From positions 1,116,001 to 1,180,000 of the forward strand of contig NZ_CP081869.1 in NCBI RefSeq assembly GCF_019797865.1: a stretch of DNA of 64,000 nucleotides, given 5' to 3'. This document shows, in pieces, positions 37,926-46,532 of this stretch. The stretch comes from Chenggangzhangella methanolivorans (GTDB lineage Bacteria > Pseudomonadota > Alphaproteobacteria > Rhizobiales > Methylopilaceae). The first letter of the stretch is position 1, and every line of letters begins with the position of its first letter. The notes beneath the pieces were generated by a model, which made no database searches, had not been told where the DNA came from, and was given only the letters and a program-made list of their open reading frames with translations. A program made the position numbers and the translations under genes.

Positions 37926-38378
37926 TCACGCGGCCTTTTTGGTCCGCTTGGCCGGCGCGGCAGCGGCCTTCGCCGCGGCGCGCTTCTGGCCAAGGCCCAT
38001 CTGCTTCGCAAGCTCGGAGCGCGCGGCCGCATAGTTCGGCGCGACCATCGGGTAGTCGTGCGGCAAGCCCCACTTCTCGCGGTATTCCTCGGCGACATGT
38101 CGTACTTGGTCCGGAGGGACGCTTGAGCGACTTGAACTGCTTCCCATCCTCCAGGCAGATGATGAAGTCGGGCGTGACCGACTTCTTCACGGAGACGGCG
38201 GGCTTCGCAGGCTCGGCGATAGGCTCGGCCTTCTGTCCTTGGCGGCGGCGCTGAGCGCGCCATGGATCGACTGGATGAGCGTCGGAAGATCCGCCACAGC
38301 CACCGAGTTGTTCCCGACATAGGCGCTGACGACATCTCCCGTCAGCGCGACGAAATCGACCTGATCTTCCATTTGCAT
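37926..38378 (-). CDS. MucR/Ros-family transcriptional regulator (frameshifts)
   Basis: About 150 residues. N-terminal oligomerisation part ([32 protein letters not shown]), linker [20 protein letters not shown] and zinc-finger region [37 protein letters not shown]. Missing bases near 38240, 38125 and 38105 split it into four frames; the first His of the finger falls in one break. The second Cys of the finger is Asp (CLED), as in many MucR proteins. Global regulator of envelope and motility genes. Confidence 0.88.
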
Positions 38379-38481
38379 TCTCCATTGCGTTGATTTGATA
38401 ACTGCGCTGCGTCGTGATCTTGGCAATGGTGGTTGTGAAGTAAGCGGCGAGTTACTCGATACGAATACCTATGATTCCGGA

Positions 38482-38955
38482 ATGAAGACGCCTTGCAGAC
38501 GTCCGGCCAGCCGGGCATTTTGTAGCTTAATCGCGCGCACGAAACGCTACGTCATTCGGACCTTCGGAGGCGCTTTAGCCGCATTTCTCGTTTTATCGGG
38601 CGCATTTACGGTGCCCGGGTCGGCCCTAGCGTCCGACGTCTATGACGTCGACGGCGACACGCTTGACGCGTCCGGCGAGCGGATCCCGCTGCGCTCGGAA
38701 GCGGGCCCGATCGATGCGCCGGAATTCGGGAGGGCGAAATGTCCGCTCGAGCTGCTTCGGGCCCAGGCAGCGCAGGAACGGCTTGAGAAGCTCAAGGCGC
38801 CGAATGATTTCTCGATCGATCGACGAGGACGGGACCGCTACGGCCGGACGGTGACCGTCGTCTATTCAGTCGGGGAAGATGTGGGCGCGCGGCTGGTCCG
38901 CGAGGGCCACGCTAAGCCGTGGTCGTCCTTGCTGGCGAAGGATCGGCCGACCTGA
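38482..38955 (+). CDS. SNase-like (thermonuclease) family protein, exported
   Basis: 157 residues. Positively charged N-terminus and hydrophobic segment about 30-50 (LAAFLVLSGAFTVPGSALA) as signal. Staphylococcal-nuclease-like core: VDGDTLDASGERIPL, APEFGRAKC, DRRGRDRYGRTVTVVY and LVREGHAKPW. Two Arg and the Asp of the active site are placed as usual. Probably a calcium-dependent periplasmic nuclease. Confidence 0.85.
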   Translation: MKTPCRRPASRAFCSLIARTKRYVIRTFGGALAAFLVLSGAFTVPGSALASDVYDVDGDTLDASGERIPLRSEAGPIDAPEFGRAKCPLELLRAQAAQERLEKLKAPNDFSIDRRGRDRYGRTVTVVYSVGEDVGARLVREGHAKPWSSLLAKDRPT

Positions 38956-38994
38956 TGCTAGCGCCTGCGCTGCGCGAGCGACTTTCTTCGATCC

Positions 38995-39019
38995 GGAACA
39001 AGGTCAACCGACCGCCGTT
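38995..39019 (+). promoter_or_regulatory. EcfG-type general-stress promoter
   Basis: GGAAC, exactly 16 bases, CGTT: a full match to the alphaproteobacterial general-stress consensus, 23 bp before the ATG at 39043. Confidence 0.7.
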
Positions 39020-39042
39020 CCGTACTCGAAGAGGAGGAAAAG

Positions 39043-39267
39043 ATGGCGAACGATCGATACGAGATCATCGAGACAGCCGACGGTTGGGCCTACAAGATCG
39101 GCGATGCGGTCTCGGATAATTACCCTAGTCGCCAGGCGGCTCTGATCCACGCGGATCTGGCTGTTGGCACCCCTGGGGCCGTTAAGCCGGTTGATCCAAA
39201 CTCCGCGCCAGAGGTCGAGGAGCAGTTCGACAAGCCCACTCCGATCATCGGCGAAGGCAGCGCTTAG
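39043..39267 (+). CDS. Small stress-type protein, DUF2188-like
   Basis: 74 residues. NDRYEIIETADGWAYKIGDAVSDNYPSR-type beta hairpin followed by an acidic tail. GAGGAGGAAA upstream. Probably a general-stress protein because of the EcfG-type promoter directly upstream. Followed by a terminator. Confidence 0.75.
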   Translation: MANDRYEIIETADGWAYKIGDAVSDNYPSRQAALIHADLAVGTPGAVKPVDPNSAPEVEEQFDKPTPIIGEGSA

Positions 39268-39272
39268 CTAAG

Positions 39273-39307
39273 AGAGCCCGGCGCGTCGAGAAAGCACGCC
39301 GGGCTCT
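39273..39307. terminator. Bidirectional terminator between convergent genes
   Basis: AGAGCCCGGCG and CGCCGGGCTCT, a perfect 11-bp stem with a 13-base loop, between the stop codons of the stress protein and the RTX gene. Confidence 0.7.
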
Positions 39308-39336
39308 TCATATATCTAAGACAGCAGTTCAGTCGA

Positions 39337-39867
39337 TCAATTGTCGAAGACGAAGTCGTTCTGATCGAGCTTGGATGCGTCGACGCCCTCGAGCGTGATC
39401 GAGGAACCTCTATCACCCCAAGTAATTACCGCATCGCCGTCCGCATTGTTTCGGATGGTCAGGTCGTTGAAGTCAAGACCGTCGATATCGAACTCAATTC
39501 GATCCTTACCGCCGGCGAAATCCGTGATCGTGTCGGCTCCGTCGTTTCGTTCGAACTTGAATACGTCGGAGCCTTTGCCGCCGGTCAGAATGTCGTTGCC
39601 AGATCCGCCATCGAGCTCGTCGTTACCCTTGCCGCCCTTCAGGACGTCCTTGCCCGAGCCGCCGTCGAGATCGTCATTGCCCGAGCCGCCGTTAAGGGTG
39701 TCGTTGCCGCTGTCGCCTTCAAGGTCGTCATTGCCGGAACCGCCGTTGAGCTCGTCGTTGCCCCCGCGCCCTTCGAGCTCGTCATCGCCGCCCTTCCCAT
39801 TGATAACGTCGTCGCGCTCAGTGCCACGAAGTTCGTTCGCTTTGGCGTTGCCGTTGATCTTAGCCAT
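39337..39867 (-). CDS. Small RTX calcium-binding protein
   Basis: 176 residues, with no signal peptide. About eight glycine-aspartate nonapeptides of the GGxGxDxLx kind between residues 20 and 105 (GGSGNDDLEGDSGNDTLNGG and similar), which form a calcium beta-roll. The C-terminal domain (DTITDFAGGKDRIEFDIDG, ending DFVFDN) is the type read by type I secretion. No ABC exporter lies nearby. No enzyme domain: the protein is the repeat and secretion signal only. Confidence 0.9.
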   Translation of the reverse strand: MAKINGNAKANELRGTERDDVINGKGGDDELEGRGGNDELNGGSGNDDLEGDSGNDTLNGGSGNDDLDGGSGKDVLKGGKGNDELDGGSGNDILTGGKGSDVFKFERNDGADTITDFAGGKDRIEFDIDGLDFNDLTIRNNADGDAVITWGDRGSSITLEGVDASKLDQNDFVFDN

Positions 39868-40168
39868 CTAATTTCTCTGAAAATGTACGCCACCCTTGCA
39901 GCGTCTCCGATGGCAGACATAGGCGCGCACAACCAAATGGCGCCGAGCAAAAATTTTTGTGCTTCAGAAATATGTGATGGAACAATTCTGTAATAACAGA
40001 AAGAGCTGTCAAAAAGCTTTTTTAGCAAATCCACCCAAATGCGGTTGCGCTCTTCTTTTATACAGCACCCTTTCCGCGCCGGCCCGAACGGTCAATAAGA
40101 TAATCGACAATTTACGCGAGAGCCTAACCTTCGATTAATCCGGTAGGCGGGTGATCCGTAGTGAGGTG
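39868..40168. other. AT-rich intergenic region
   Basis: 300 bp, clearly richer in A and T than the flanks, holding the RTX promoter. I see no gene. Confidence 0.5.
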
Positions 40169-40399
40169 ATGCATCAACGGACCACCGCTCTCACGGAGAT
40201 TGACGACCGTATCGCTCTTGCAAGACGGCGGCTCGCGGAACTCGCGCTCCACCGCAGCTACCTGAGTTCATTGGGCCTGGACCTACGCGCTTCGCGACTG
40301 ACGCAAAAGCGGCTCGAAAGTGAGTTGGCCGAAATGATCGAGGAGCGGCGCTTCGAAACGTATCGAGCGCGGTTCACGCGAGGACAGCGGAGCAGGTAA
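40169..40399 (+). CDS. Small coiled-coil protein
   Basis: 76 residues, charged and helical (TEIDDRIALARRRLAELALH, RLTQKRLESELAEMIEERRF). ATG at 40169 with GAGGTG upstream; a GTG at 40151 is possible. Not recognised. Confidence 0.5.
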   Translation: MHQRTTALTEIDDRIALARRRLAELALHRSYLSSLGLDLRASRLTQKRLESELAEMIEERRFETYRARFTRGQRSR

Positions 40400-40531
40400 A
40401 AAATAAACAGTCGCAATACAGAGTTGACAGGTGGCCAAATAATATAGGAGAGAACTAGAGATTAGCTATCGTAATTCGTTGCCTGCAAGCGAGCTTATTT
40501 GGCCTAGTCATCAAACGTTTGGCGCTTCATA

Positions 40532-40560
40532 GAAAAGGCCCCGGTTGATGCCGGGGCCTC
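40532..40560 (-). terminator. Intrinsic terminator of the porin
   Basis: On the minus strand AGGCCCCGG and CCGGGGCCT pair perfectly around CATCAA and are followed by TTTCT, about 35 bp after the porin stop. Confidence 0.88.
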
Positions 40561-40595
40561 TCGTTCTTGCCGTCGTCAGGACGACAGCTTTGGCG

Positions 40596-41212
40596 TCACC
40601 AGCCGAACTTGATCGCGAGGCCGCCCATGACGCGGTTCTCGGTCAGCTTCACGCCGTTGCGGCGGCCGTAGTCGGAGTAGCGGTACTCGGCGCGGCCGAC
40701 GACGCTGTCGGTGAAGGCGTACTCGAGGCCGCCACCGGCCGTCCAGCCGGTGAAGGTGCGCGACGAGGTGATGCCCGCGGCGTTGCCCTTAACACGCGAA
40801 TAAGCGACGCCCGCGGCGCCGTACGCCAGGAAGCGGTCGAAGGCGAGGCCAACGCGGCCGCGCGTGGCGCCGGCCCACTTCACGTCAGCCTTCACGCTGC
40901 CGAGCGGGCCGAAGCTGATCTTGTCGTCCTGGTCGGACCAGTTGAAATCGGTCTCGGCGCCGATGACGATCGGCGAGTTGTCGAACTGGAAGTTGTAGCC
41001 GGCGTAGCCGCCGATCAGAGCGCCTTCGGCTTGAAGGCGCCGCCGCCGAGGCGATCCTTGCCGTAACCGGCCTGAACGCCGACGTAGCCGCCGGTCCAGC
41101 TGAACGAGGGGACGGCGACGATGGCCGGGGCCGCTTCCATCGGGAGGTCGGCCGCCATGGCGCCGGTCGAAAGCAGAGCCGCCGCCGCGACGCCAACGAA
41201 GAGATTGCGCAT
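40596..41212 (-). CDS. Omp25-like porin, second copy (frameshifted)
   Basis: About 205 residues. Signal peptide (about 1-21), then ADLPMEAAPAIVAVPSFSWTG, almost the same mature start as the protein at 31914. The frame breaks near 41020; IGAETDFNWSDQDDK to VMGGLAIKFGW follows in another frame. Beta-barrel outer-membrane protein ending in an aromatic residue. Has its own strong terminator. Confidence 0.88.
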
Positions 41213-41603
41213 TTAGGTTTCCTGGTACCGGCGAGCCCGGCGATGGGTGTCCTAATGCGTGTAATTCGGCTGATTTGTCTGCGCCTTTGGCGCAACAGTC
41301 GCGGGAAACAAAGCCTATCCAGGCGCATGGCGAGTCGTCGACAGCTCGTCCGCAACGGCTGCTCGTAGCACGACGCCAAGAGAACCAGCGCGCCAGCGTG
41401 TTAAGTGATTGCTGACCATCTTCAGCGAGACTTCTCTCGCGCTGAAGTCCCGTCGCGCAAACAGGCCGCCTGTAGCTGCGTCGCGCACCAAGCTCGGGCG
41501 GTCTCCTTGTTACTTCGCTGCTCTCGTCGTTCGGCAGACGCTTTGAACCTTTGGTGTGTCCGTCGGTTATTCCCCTCGAGGGCGCTCCAATGGAGCCTCG
41601 GGC

Positions 41604-41753
41604 ATGACGACCTTAGGGCACGACTTATTACCTCAGCCGAAGGCAGCTCCCCGTTGGAAGGGTTTGGGGCTTCGGTTTGTTTTCTGGATGGCGTCTTACG
41701 CGTTGGCCGGCGTCGCGCTAATCGGGCTGATCAATCTGATCGCTTGGAAATAG
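41604..41753 (+). CDS. Small membrane protein
   Basis: 49 residues, one membrane helix (FVFWMASYALAGVALIGLINLIAW) at the C-terminus. A longer start at 41556 exists. Not recognised. Confidence 0.45.
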   Translation: MTTLGHDLLPQPKAAPRWKGLGLRFVFWMASYALAGVALIGLINLIAWK

Positions 41754-41777
41754 CGGCGATTCACAGGCCAGCGAACG

Positions 41778-42008
41778 TCATCCGATCCCATGCCGTATTT
41801 GCGGATCGCTTGCCATCCGTTCGCGCGCTTCGTTGAGCGACCGCAAGCCGTCATCGGTCAGCAGCCAGCCGTCTCCCTGCCGCCGGATCAGTCCAGTGTT
41901 TTCCAGCGCGCGGAAAACGCTGCCGGACAGCAGAGGGCTGTCGGCCCCTTCGATCAACGCTTCAAGGATGGCGACGCCTTCCGGCGAAAGGGCGCGTGCG
42001 CCGGTCAT
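41778..42008 (-). CDS. Small winged-helix-like protein B
   Basis: 76 residues. SVFRALENTGLIRRQGDGWLLTDDGLRSL has the recognition-helix, strand, strand pattern of a compact winged helix. Its ATG overlaps the stop of the gene upstream by 4 bp. It resembles that gene and 44948-45154. Function unknown. Confidence 0.6.
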   Translation of the reverse strand: MTGARALSPEGVAILEALIEGADSPLLSGSVFRALENTGLIRRQGDGWLLTDDGLRSLNEARERMASDPQIRHGIG

Positions 42009-42220
42009 GCGCGGACCACCTCGCCGGATCGCGGGTCCGTGTTTCGGCGGACGGCGAATTTGCCCGCTTCCGTGAGCGCCCAAGCCCGCTCTTTCCACTC
42101 GATCAGTCCGTCGTCCTCCAGAGCCGACAGAACGAGATCGAGCTCGCGGAGCCTCATGGCTTCTACGGTCTTCAGTGCGCAAACCTGCTTAATCGACAGG
42201 CCGTCGAGGCGTGGCGTCAT
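42005..42220 (-). CDS. Small winged-helix-like protein A
   Basis: 71 residues. LDLVLSALEDDGLIEWKERAWALTEAGKFAV shows the same pattern as the next gene. The two are translationally coupled. An EcfG-like site lies 35 bp upstream. They might form a heterodimer; this is inference. Confidence 0.6.
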   Translation of the reverse strand: MTPRLDGLSIKQVCALKTVEAMRLRELDLVLSALEDDGLIEWKERAWALTEAGKFAVRRNTDPRSGEVVRA

Positions 42221-42253
42221 GGTTCAACCCGAAGTGTGACTCCCGATGGCCTC

Positions 42254-42278
42254 AACCGCGGGCTTTGCGGTTCGTTCC
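42254..42278 (-). promoter_or_regulatory. Possible EcfG-type promoter
   Basis: On the minus strand GGAAC, 16 bases, GGTT; one mismatch in the -10. It precedes the coupled winged-helix pair. Confidence 0.45.
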
Positions 42279-42379
42279 AGCGCTTCGCTCAACTGGCGAT
42301 CATCACGCTTTGGCTGCAGGCGGGAACGTTTTGAAGCGCGAGCCTTTCTCCTTGGGACACGAAATCAGGGAGAAGACAC

Positions 42380-42571
42380 ATGGCGAATGGTGGCGGAGAT
42401 CTGTGGCTCTTGATGACCGTGCTTGGCGTGAGCCTGCTCGGGATCACGATCGCCTACGCGGCGTTCAAGAGCCGCCAGGGGATGACGGGTGAAAAGCGCC
42501 GGCTGACCGAGCGCGGAACGCGCGACGTCTACGCGGCCGAGCAGCGCGATCCGGCGAACCGCCGAGCCTGA
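42380..42571 (+). CDS. Small membrane protein
   Basis: 63 residues: one membrane helix (LWLLMTVLGVSLLGITIAYAAF) and a charged tail (EKRRLTERGTRDVYAAEQRD). ATG with GGGAGAAG upstream. One base before the next gene, so cotranscribed. Typical Rhizobiales stress-region protein of unknown function. Confidence 0.7.
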   Translation: MANGGGDLWLLMTVLGVSLLGITIAYAAFKSRQGMTGEKRRLTERGTRDVYAAEQRDPANRRA

Positions 42572-42572
42572 C

Positions 42573-42769
42573 ATGACTGACAAGCCGTCGGTCTATGGAC
42601 CGACACGTCAAAGCCGAACGAAAAGGCTGGCGTCGAGGTCGGCGGCGGAGAAAAGCCCGCAGCTGCGACGAACAAGGAAGCCCGAGAAGAAGCCGAGCCC
42701 GGCAGCGCGGACGACGATCGAGAGCCGCCTGCTCCTGAAGATCCGGAAGAGGCGCAATCGCCTACCTGA
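42573..42769 (+). CDS. Small acidic disordered protein (frameshifted)
   Basis: About 65 residues. A shift near 42603 joins MTDKPSVYGPT to a frame with KPNEKAGVEVGGGEKPAAA and an acidic tail ending EEAQSPT. The GVEVGGGEK segment is shared with the protein at 63631-63915. Followed by a strong terminator. Confidence 0.65.
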
Positions 42770-42841
42770 CGCGGAACCATTTGCAGCCTGCTGCGTCTAG
42801 CAGACGAAGCGTACCTTCCCCCGATGCGTTTCGCCTTTAAG

Positions 42842-42875
42842 AAGCCCGCCGCGCTCCCCGACGCGGCGGGCTTTT
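42842..42875 (+). terminator. Strong intrinsic terminator
   Basis: AAGCCCGCCGCG and CGCGGCGGGCTT pair over 12 bp around an 8-base loop, followed by TT. Ends the two-gene unit 42380-42769. Confidence 0.9.
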
Positions 42876-42966
42876 CATTTGCCGTCACGTTGAAAGCCGC
42901 ATTTTGTGCGTCGCATCAGGTCTTTTGATAGAGCGCTCACTCGAAAAGCTGCGTCATCTTAGCGAC

Positions 42967-43131
42967 ATGGACGATATCCCTTCGATACTCACCCAACTCC
43001 GATGGGTTGATCTCGGCCTGGCCGAATGGGCTGAGGAACTCATTGGTGCCGGCGCGAACGTCGGCGAAATCGCGGGCTTGCTTGAGCGCGCGCTGCGCGA
43101 GATCCAAAACTATGCGCCAAACGCATCGTAG
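42967..43131 (+). CDS. Small helical protein
   Basis: 54 residues from ATG (a TTG at 42904 would give 75). ILTQLRWVDLGLAEWAEELI and GEIAGLLERALREI form two amphipathic helices. Not recognised. Confidence 0.45.
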   Translation: MDDIPSILTQLRWVDLGLAEWAEELIGAGANVGEIAGLLERALREIQNYAPNAS

Positions 43132-43259
43132 TTGTTGGCGCTCGGCGCCCTAAAAAGCGATCGGATGCGGATTGGCCCGACCCTTCCGCGATCCTCGAGG
43201 GGAGAGCCTGTTGGGGGACATGGCTCCCCCTCGGTCATTGTCTCCACGAGCGGGCGCAG

Positions 43260-43442
43260 ATGATCGACCAAGAGAAGAAGTCACCTCCGCACCCTTTCTC
43301 GTCCGATAAGGTCGCGGCTCGCCTAGACAAGACGACCGAGGCCGCCAAAGAAATAGTGGATCGTAACCGTGCGGCCGAAGACGCCAAGACGGCCCGGCTG
43401 CGAGCGGCCCGGAAAGCTCGCGACGCCGCCAAGGCGAAATAA
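43260..43442 (+). CDS. Small charged helical protein
   Basis: 60 residues, Lys/Ala/Arg-rich helix (DKTTEAAKEIVDRNRAAEDA, RAARKARDAAKAK). Common hypothetical of Hyphomicrobiales. About 290 bp without a gene follow until IS5 copy 2. Confidence 0.55.
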   Translation: MIDQEKKSPPHPFSSDKVAARLDKTTEAAKEIVDRNRAAEDAKTARLRAARKARDAAKAK

Positions 43443-43728
43443 GTCGTAGGGAACGACTCACGGCGGCTCTAGCATTATGAGGCGCCTGCCGAGCTTCTCG
43501 CCCGAAGCTAGGTGGGCGGCGGCTGGACGGAGGCTCTGGTCATCGCCCAGCCGCACCGGCGCCCAAAAGGATGACGCTCCTCAAAGCAACCTTGGCCGTC
43601 TCAACTTCGTTTAGCGCGTTCTACTTGCGCGCGAGGCGACGCACATGGCCAGCAATGGCGACGGCAAGGGCGGGTTAAGTCACTCTCGGCTTCACGCCGC
43701 GGACTACATCGCGACCGAGATAGAGGGA

Positions 43729-44571
43729 CTAGGGAGCGTCCCCATTAACGGGGTTTCGTTTTCGAGCGCGTGCTGATTCCATCTCCTTTGAAGGAGATGG
43801 GCATGCGACGACACGAACTGTCGGACGACGAGTGGCGGATCATCGAGCCGCTGCTTCCGCGGAACTCCCGGGGCGTCGCGCGGGTGGACGACCGACGGGT
43901 GATCAACGGCATCCTGTGGCGGTTCCGGACGGGCTCGTCCTGGCGCGACGTTCCGGAACGCTACGGGCCGCGAACGACGCTCTACAACCGCTTCAGCCGA
44001 TGGCGGGCGGCCGGCGTCTGGGACCGGCTTCTGGCTGCGGTGTCGGAGGCTTACGACGGCGACATCGTGATGATCGACAGTTCCTGCGTCCGGTCCACCA
44101 GCATGGGGCCGCGGGCAAAAAGGGGGCTCCGGCGATCCTTGCATGGGACGTTCCCGCGGCGGCCTGACGACCAAGATCCACGCCCTCGTCGACGCCGAGG
44201 GCCGACCGATCCGGATCGAGCTCACCGCGGGACAGGCAGGCGACGCGCCGGTCGCCGCGACGCTGCTGGCTGACATTCGGCCGGGGGCCGCGGTCGTCGC
44301 CGACAAGGCCTACGACACCGATGGCGTCCGCGCCTTCGTGCAAGACCGCGGAGCCTGGCCCAACATCCCGCCGCGCTCGATCCGCAAGGCGACCTTCAGT
44401 TTCAGTCGCTGGGTCTACCGCCAGCGCAATCTCGTCGAGCGCTTCTTCAATCGTATCAAGCAAATGCGCGGCATCGCCACCCGTTACGACCGCAGGGCCG
44501 ACAACTTCCTCGCAGCCATCAAGCTCGTCGCCGCGCGTCTCTGGTCAACGCGTTATGAGTCCGCTTCCTAA
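43729..44571 (+). mobile_element. IS5-family element (IS427-like), copy 2
   Basis: Same element as copy 1 with about 95 percent identity by eye. Left end CTAGGGAGCGTCC, right end CTAA; imperfect inverted repeats as in copy 1. It carries a transposase with one lesion. It sits directly upstream of a decapitated small gene (44575-44685), so it has probably split that gene. Confidence 0.9.
43803..44571 (+). pseudogene. IS5-type transposase, copy 2
   Basis: OrfA is intact past the position of the stop in copy 1 (RTTLYNRFSRW) but lacks one G near 44095 (CVRSTSMG in place of CVRVHQHG), which removes the proper approach to the A5G5 slip site. OrfB (GRSRGGLTTKIHALVDAEG to RLWSTRYESAS) is complete. 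Either dead or a sequence error; one base would restore it. Confidence 0.8.
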
Positions 44572-44574
44572 GGC

Positions 44575-44685
44575 GCGTGGCGCCACTACGATCTCAAGAC
44601 GCTGGTCTATCTTCTCGACATGGCCTGGTTGGAGGCTGAGACAGCGTCTCGCTCAGTTCCGGAAAGCGTCGGCGATCTTCATTGA
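44575..44685 (+). pseudogene. 3' remnant of a small protein gene cut by IS5
   Basis: Translates as AWRHYDLKTLVYLLDMAWLE and ends AETASRSVPESVGDLH, with the start missing at the IS edge. The core TLxYLLxMAxLEA is shared with 46294-46401 and 48789-48968. Confidence 0.6.
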
Positions 44686-44947
44686 AGGCGGCCCGTCCGA
44701 TCCCCAAACGAACGGGCCATGCTTCAGTCCGTTTGAACGGAGAGGGGCGGAAACCCGTCCAACGCCTTTTCCGAGCGGGGGCCAGCCGAAGCGCACTGAG
44801 GGTATCTCGGCGAAGCTGACGCCAGCCTGATCGCTAGGTTCAGCAGGCCTTCACCAGCCTGTCTCTTAGCTGTCGCGCTCGAAAATTCTGCGCCGCCAAT
44901 GTCTTAAGACGCTCGCCTGCTACCGCGGCGTCTGCCACATTGCCGCC

Positions 44948-45154
44948 ATGCTTGACCGTGCCGACCCGCCTCTGTCTGAAGCCGACGTCGCGGCCATGAA
45001 GTTGCTGTTGGCCGAGCGTGCCCTCGAGATCCGGAATCGGCAGCTGCTGCTAGACCTCGAAGCGCGCGGTTTCGTCAGGCAGTCGATCGAGGGGTGGTCA
45101 GTCACGATTGCTGGCCATCTGGCCTACCTGAAGGCATTGGCCAATAGCCTCTGA
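44948..45154 (+). CDS. Small winged-helix-like protein C
   Basis: 68 residues. LLLDLEARGFVRQSIEGWSVTIAGHLAYL shows the same helix-strand-strand pattern as the coupled pair at 41778-42220. Stand-alone gene. Function unknown. Confidence 0.6.
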   Translation: MLDRADPPLSEADVAAMKLLLAERALEIRNRQLLLDLEARGFVRQSIEGWSVTIAGHLAYLKALANSL

Positions 45155-45304
45155 TCGTGCGGCGGAAGTCCTACCCTGCAGCTATCTACGTTTGATACGT
45201 CGCTTCCATCTCGGCCTCGCGGCGCTCGCGATCGGCAGCGCTCCATCTCTGTCGTCGGAACCTTGCGCGTTCACACGTGCTTAAGCTCCGAAACGCGTGA
45301 GGAG

Positions 45305-45466
45305 ATGAGCATGAGCGAGCAACGGTCCCAAACTCGATGGAAGCCTCTCGCCTTCATGTTGGCGTTCGTGGCCGCGCTCGCTGTCGCCGCGTCGGCGCTC
45401 TTGCTGAACAAGGACGAAGTGACTGAACCGCTGCCCAAAGGTGGGCCAACGGTAAACCCGGGATGA
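45305..45466 (+). CDS. Small membrane protein
   Basis: 53 residues from ATG at 45305, or 51 from 45311. One membrane helix (FMLAFVAALAVAASALLL) and a short outside tail ending KGGPTVNPG. GAGGAG upstream. Not recognised. Confidence 0.55.
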   Translation: MSMSEQRSQTRWKPLAFMLAFVAALAVAASALLLNKDEVTEPLPKGGPTVNPG

Positions 45467-45538
45467 ACGCATCGAGGCCGCGGCTTTATAGCTGAGGCTT
45501 TCTATCTCTCCCTAGCGACGAAGCAATAGGAGCGCTCT

Positions 45539-45763
45539 ATGAGCAAGATCAAAATGCCCCCGATGCGATCGGACGAAACGGGTAGCCACGTTAGGTCGGA
45601 TAGCCCCGTCGACTTACCGGCTCAAGATCTCGATATTGAAACACTAGACAAAAAGCGCTCTGAAGGCTCGGCAGACGAAGATGGCGGCGAGCGCCATGAA
45701 AAGCGCCCTGAGGGGCCCTACAAAGATCCGGCGGACGAACAGAAGCAGGGCAAGGTGAAGTAA
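45539..45763 (+). CDS. Small acidic disordered protein, KRPEGP family
   Basis: 74 residues, hydrophilic. Contains GGERHEKRPEGPYKDP, nearly the same as the SDSQHEKRPEGPHAEP of the protein at 63631-63915. Codon use is local. Probably a stress-type disordered protein; role unknown. Confidence 0.65.
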   Translation: MSKIKMPPMRSDETGSHVRSDSPVDLPAQDLDIETLDKKRSEGSADEDGGERHEKRPEGPYKDPADEQKQGKVK

Positions 45764-45764
45764 C

Positions 45765-46016
45765 CTACTGCCGATCGCATCCCTTAACCGCCTCGGCTGC
45801 AGCAGCCCGATCTTGGATCCATTCCGCCGGTGGGCGTCGACCTTGGTCGAATGCGTCGAGCGCCTGGCGCGCAACGGCGCACCGGCCGCGCTCTGGGTCA
45901 GTCGACGATACAGGTCGATCGAAAACCAGCCGGTCCAGAAGGATCAGCAGAACGATGGCGAGGACCAGGGCCGCGGCGATCGTCAACGCGGTTCGGGGTC
46001 GATCGAAAGCGCCCAT
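45765..46016 (-). CDS. Small membrane-anchored protein
   Basis: 83 residues. One membrane helix (TALTIAAALVLAIVLLILL) then a periplasmic helical part with two Cys (GRCAVARQAL, VKGCDRQ) that could form a disulfide. Convergent with the KRPEGP gene, with one base between stops. Confidence 0.6.
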   Translation of the reverse strand: MGAFDRPRTALTIAAALVLAIVLLILLDRLVFDRPVSSTDPERGRCAVARQALDAFDQGRRPPAEWIQDRAAAAEAVKGCDRQ

Positions 46017-46020
46017 CTAG

Positions 46021-46137
46021 TCAACGTTGGCTTATCGCGGACGCTGCCGAAATCTCCGCATGGCCCGCGAGCTCGGTCGCGGGTCTGAACTTCGGCGCGG
46101 TGGCCGCGGCTCCAGCGATGGCCAATACAACAGCCAT
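46021..46137 (-). CDS. Possible very short membrane or exported peptide
   Basis: 38 residues (MAVVLAIAGAAATAPKFRPA, ending ASAISQR). Hydrophobic start like a signal peptide. It lies 4 bp upstream of the membrane-anchored protein on the same strand. Weak: no clear ribosome site. Confidence 0.35.
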   Translation of the reverse strand: MAVVLAIAGAAATAPKFRPATELAGHAEISAASAISQR

Positions 46138-46293
46138 TAATGTGATTGGCAGGATCAGTCATTGCGTTCCCCACAGCGCCCGCTGTTCCAACGCGCGCTT
46201 AACGGTTCCGTTTCCGGCAACCAAGCGGCTGAGATCGACCGTCGCGAGATGTGGCCCTTTGGAGACAGCGCAAGGGGTCGATTCGTAAAGGTG

Positions 46294-46401
46294 ATGCGTC
46301 ATGGCTTAGCCCGGAGGGTGGAGCTGGCTCGCCGCCTCGACCTCGCGACGTTGTAATACCTTCTCGATATGGCTTGGCTCGAGGCTCAAACCGTATCTTG
46401 A
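46294..46401 (+). pseudogene. Small protein of the YLLxMA family with in-frame TAA
   Basis: Translates as MRHGLARRVELARRLDLATL, TAA at 46354-46356, then YLLDMAWLEAQTVS. The second half matches 44575-44685 and 48789-48968, so the stop has interrupted a family member. Confidence 0.55.
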
Positions 46402-46532
46402 TCAGGCCCAAAACCCGTCGGCGACGTCCACTAGCCTGAGTCTGCGGACGGCCGGCATTCGACCATTGGACCAAGTCGGCTCGGATCATCGACGCACGCC
46501 GCACGTTTCCTCCGCGGAAGCAGGAGGGATCC

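Noticed and set aside
39337-39867. CRISPR-like or tandem DNA repeat at the RTX gene
   Set aside because: The periodicity comes from nonapeptide coding repeats with diverged codons.
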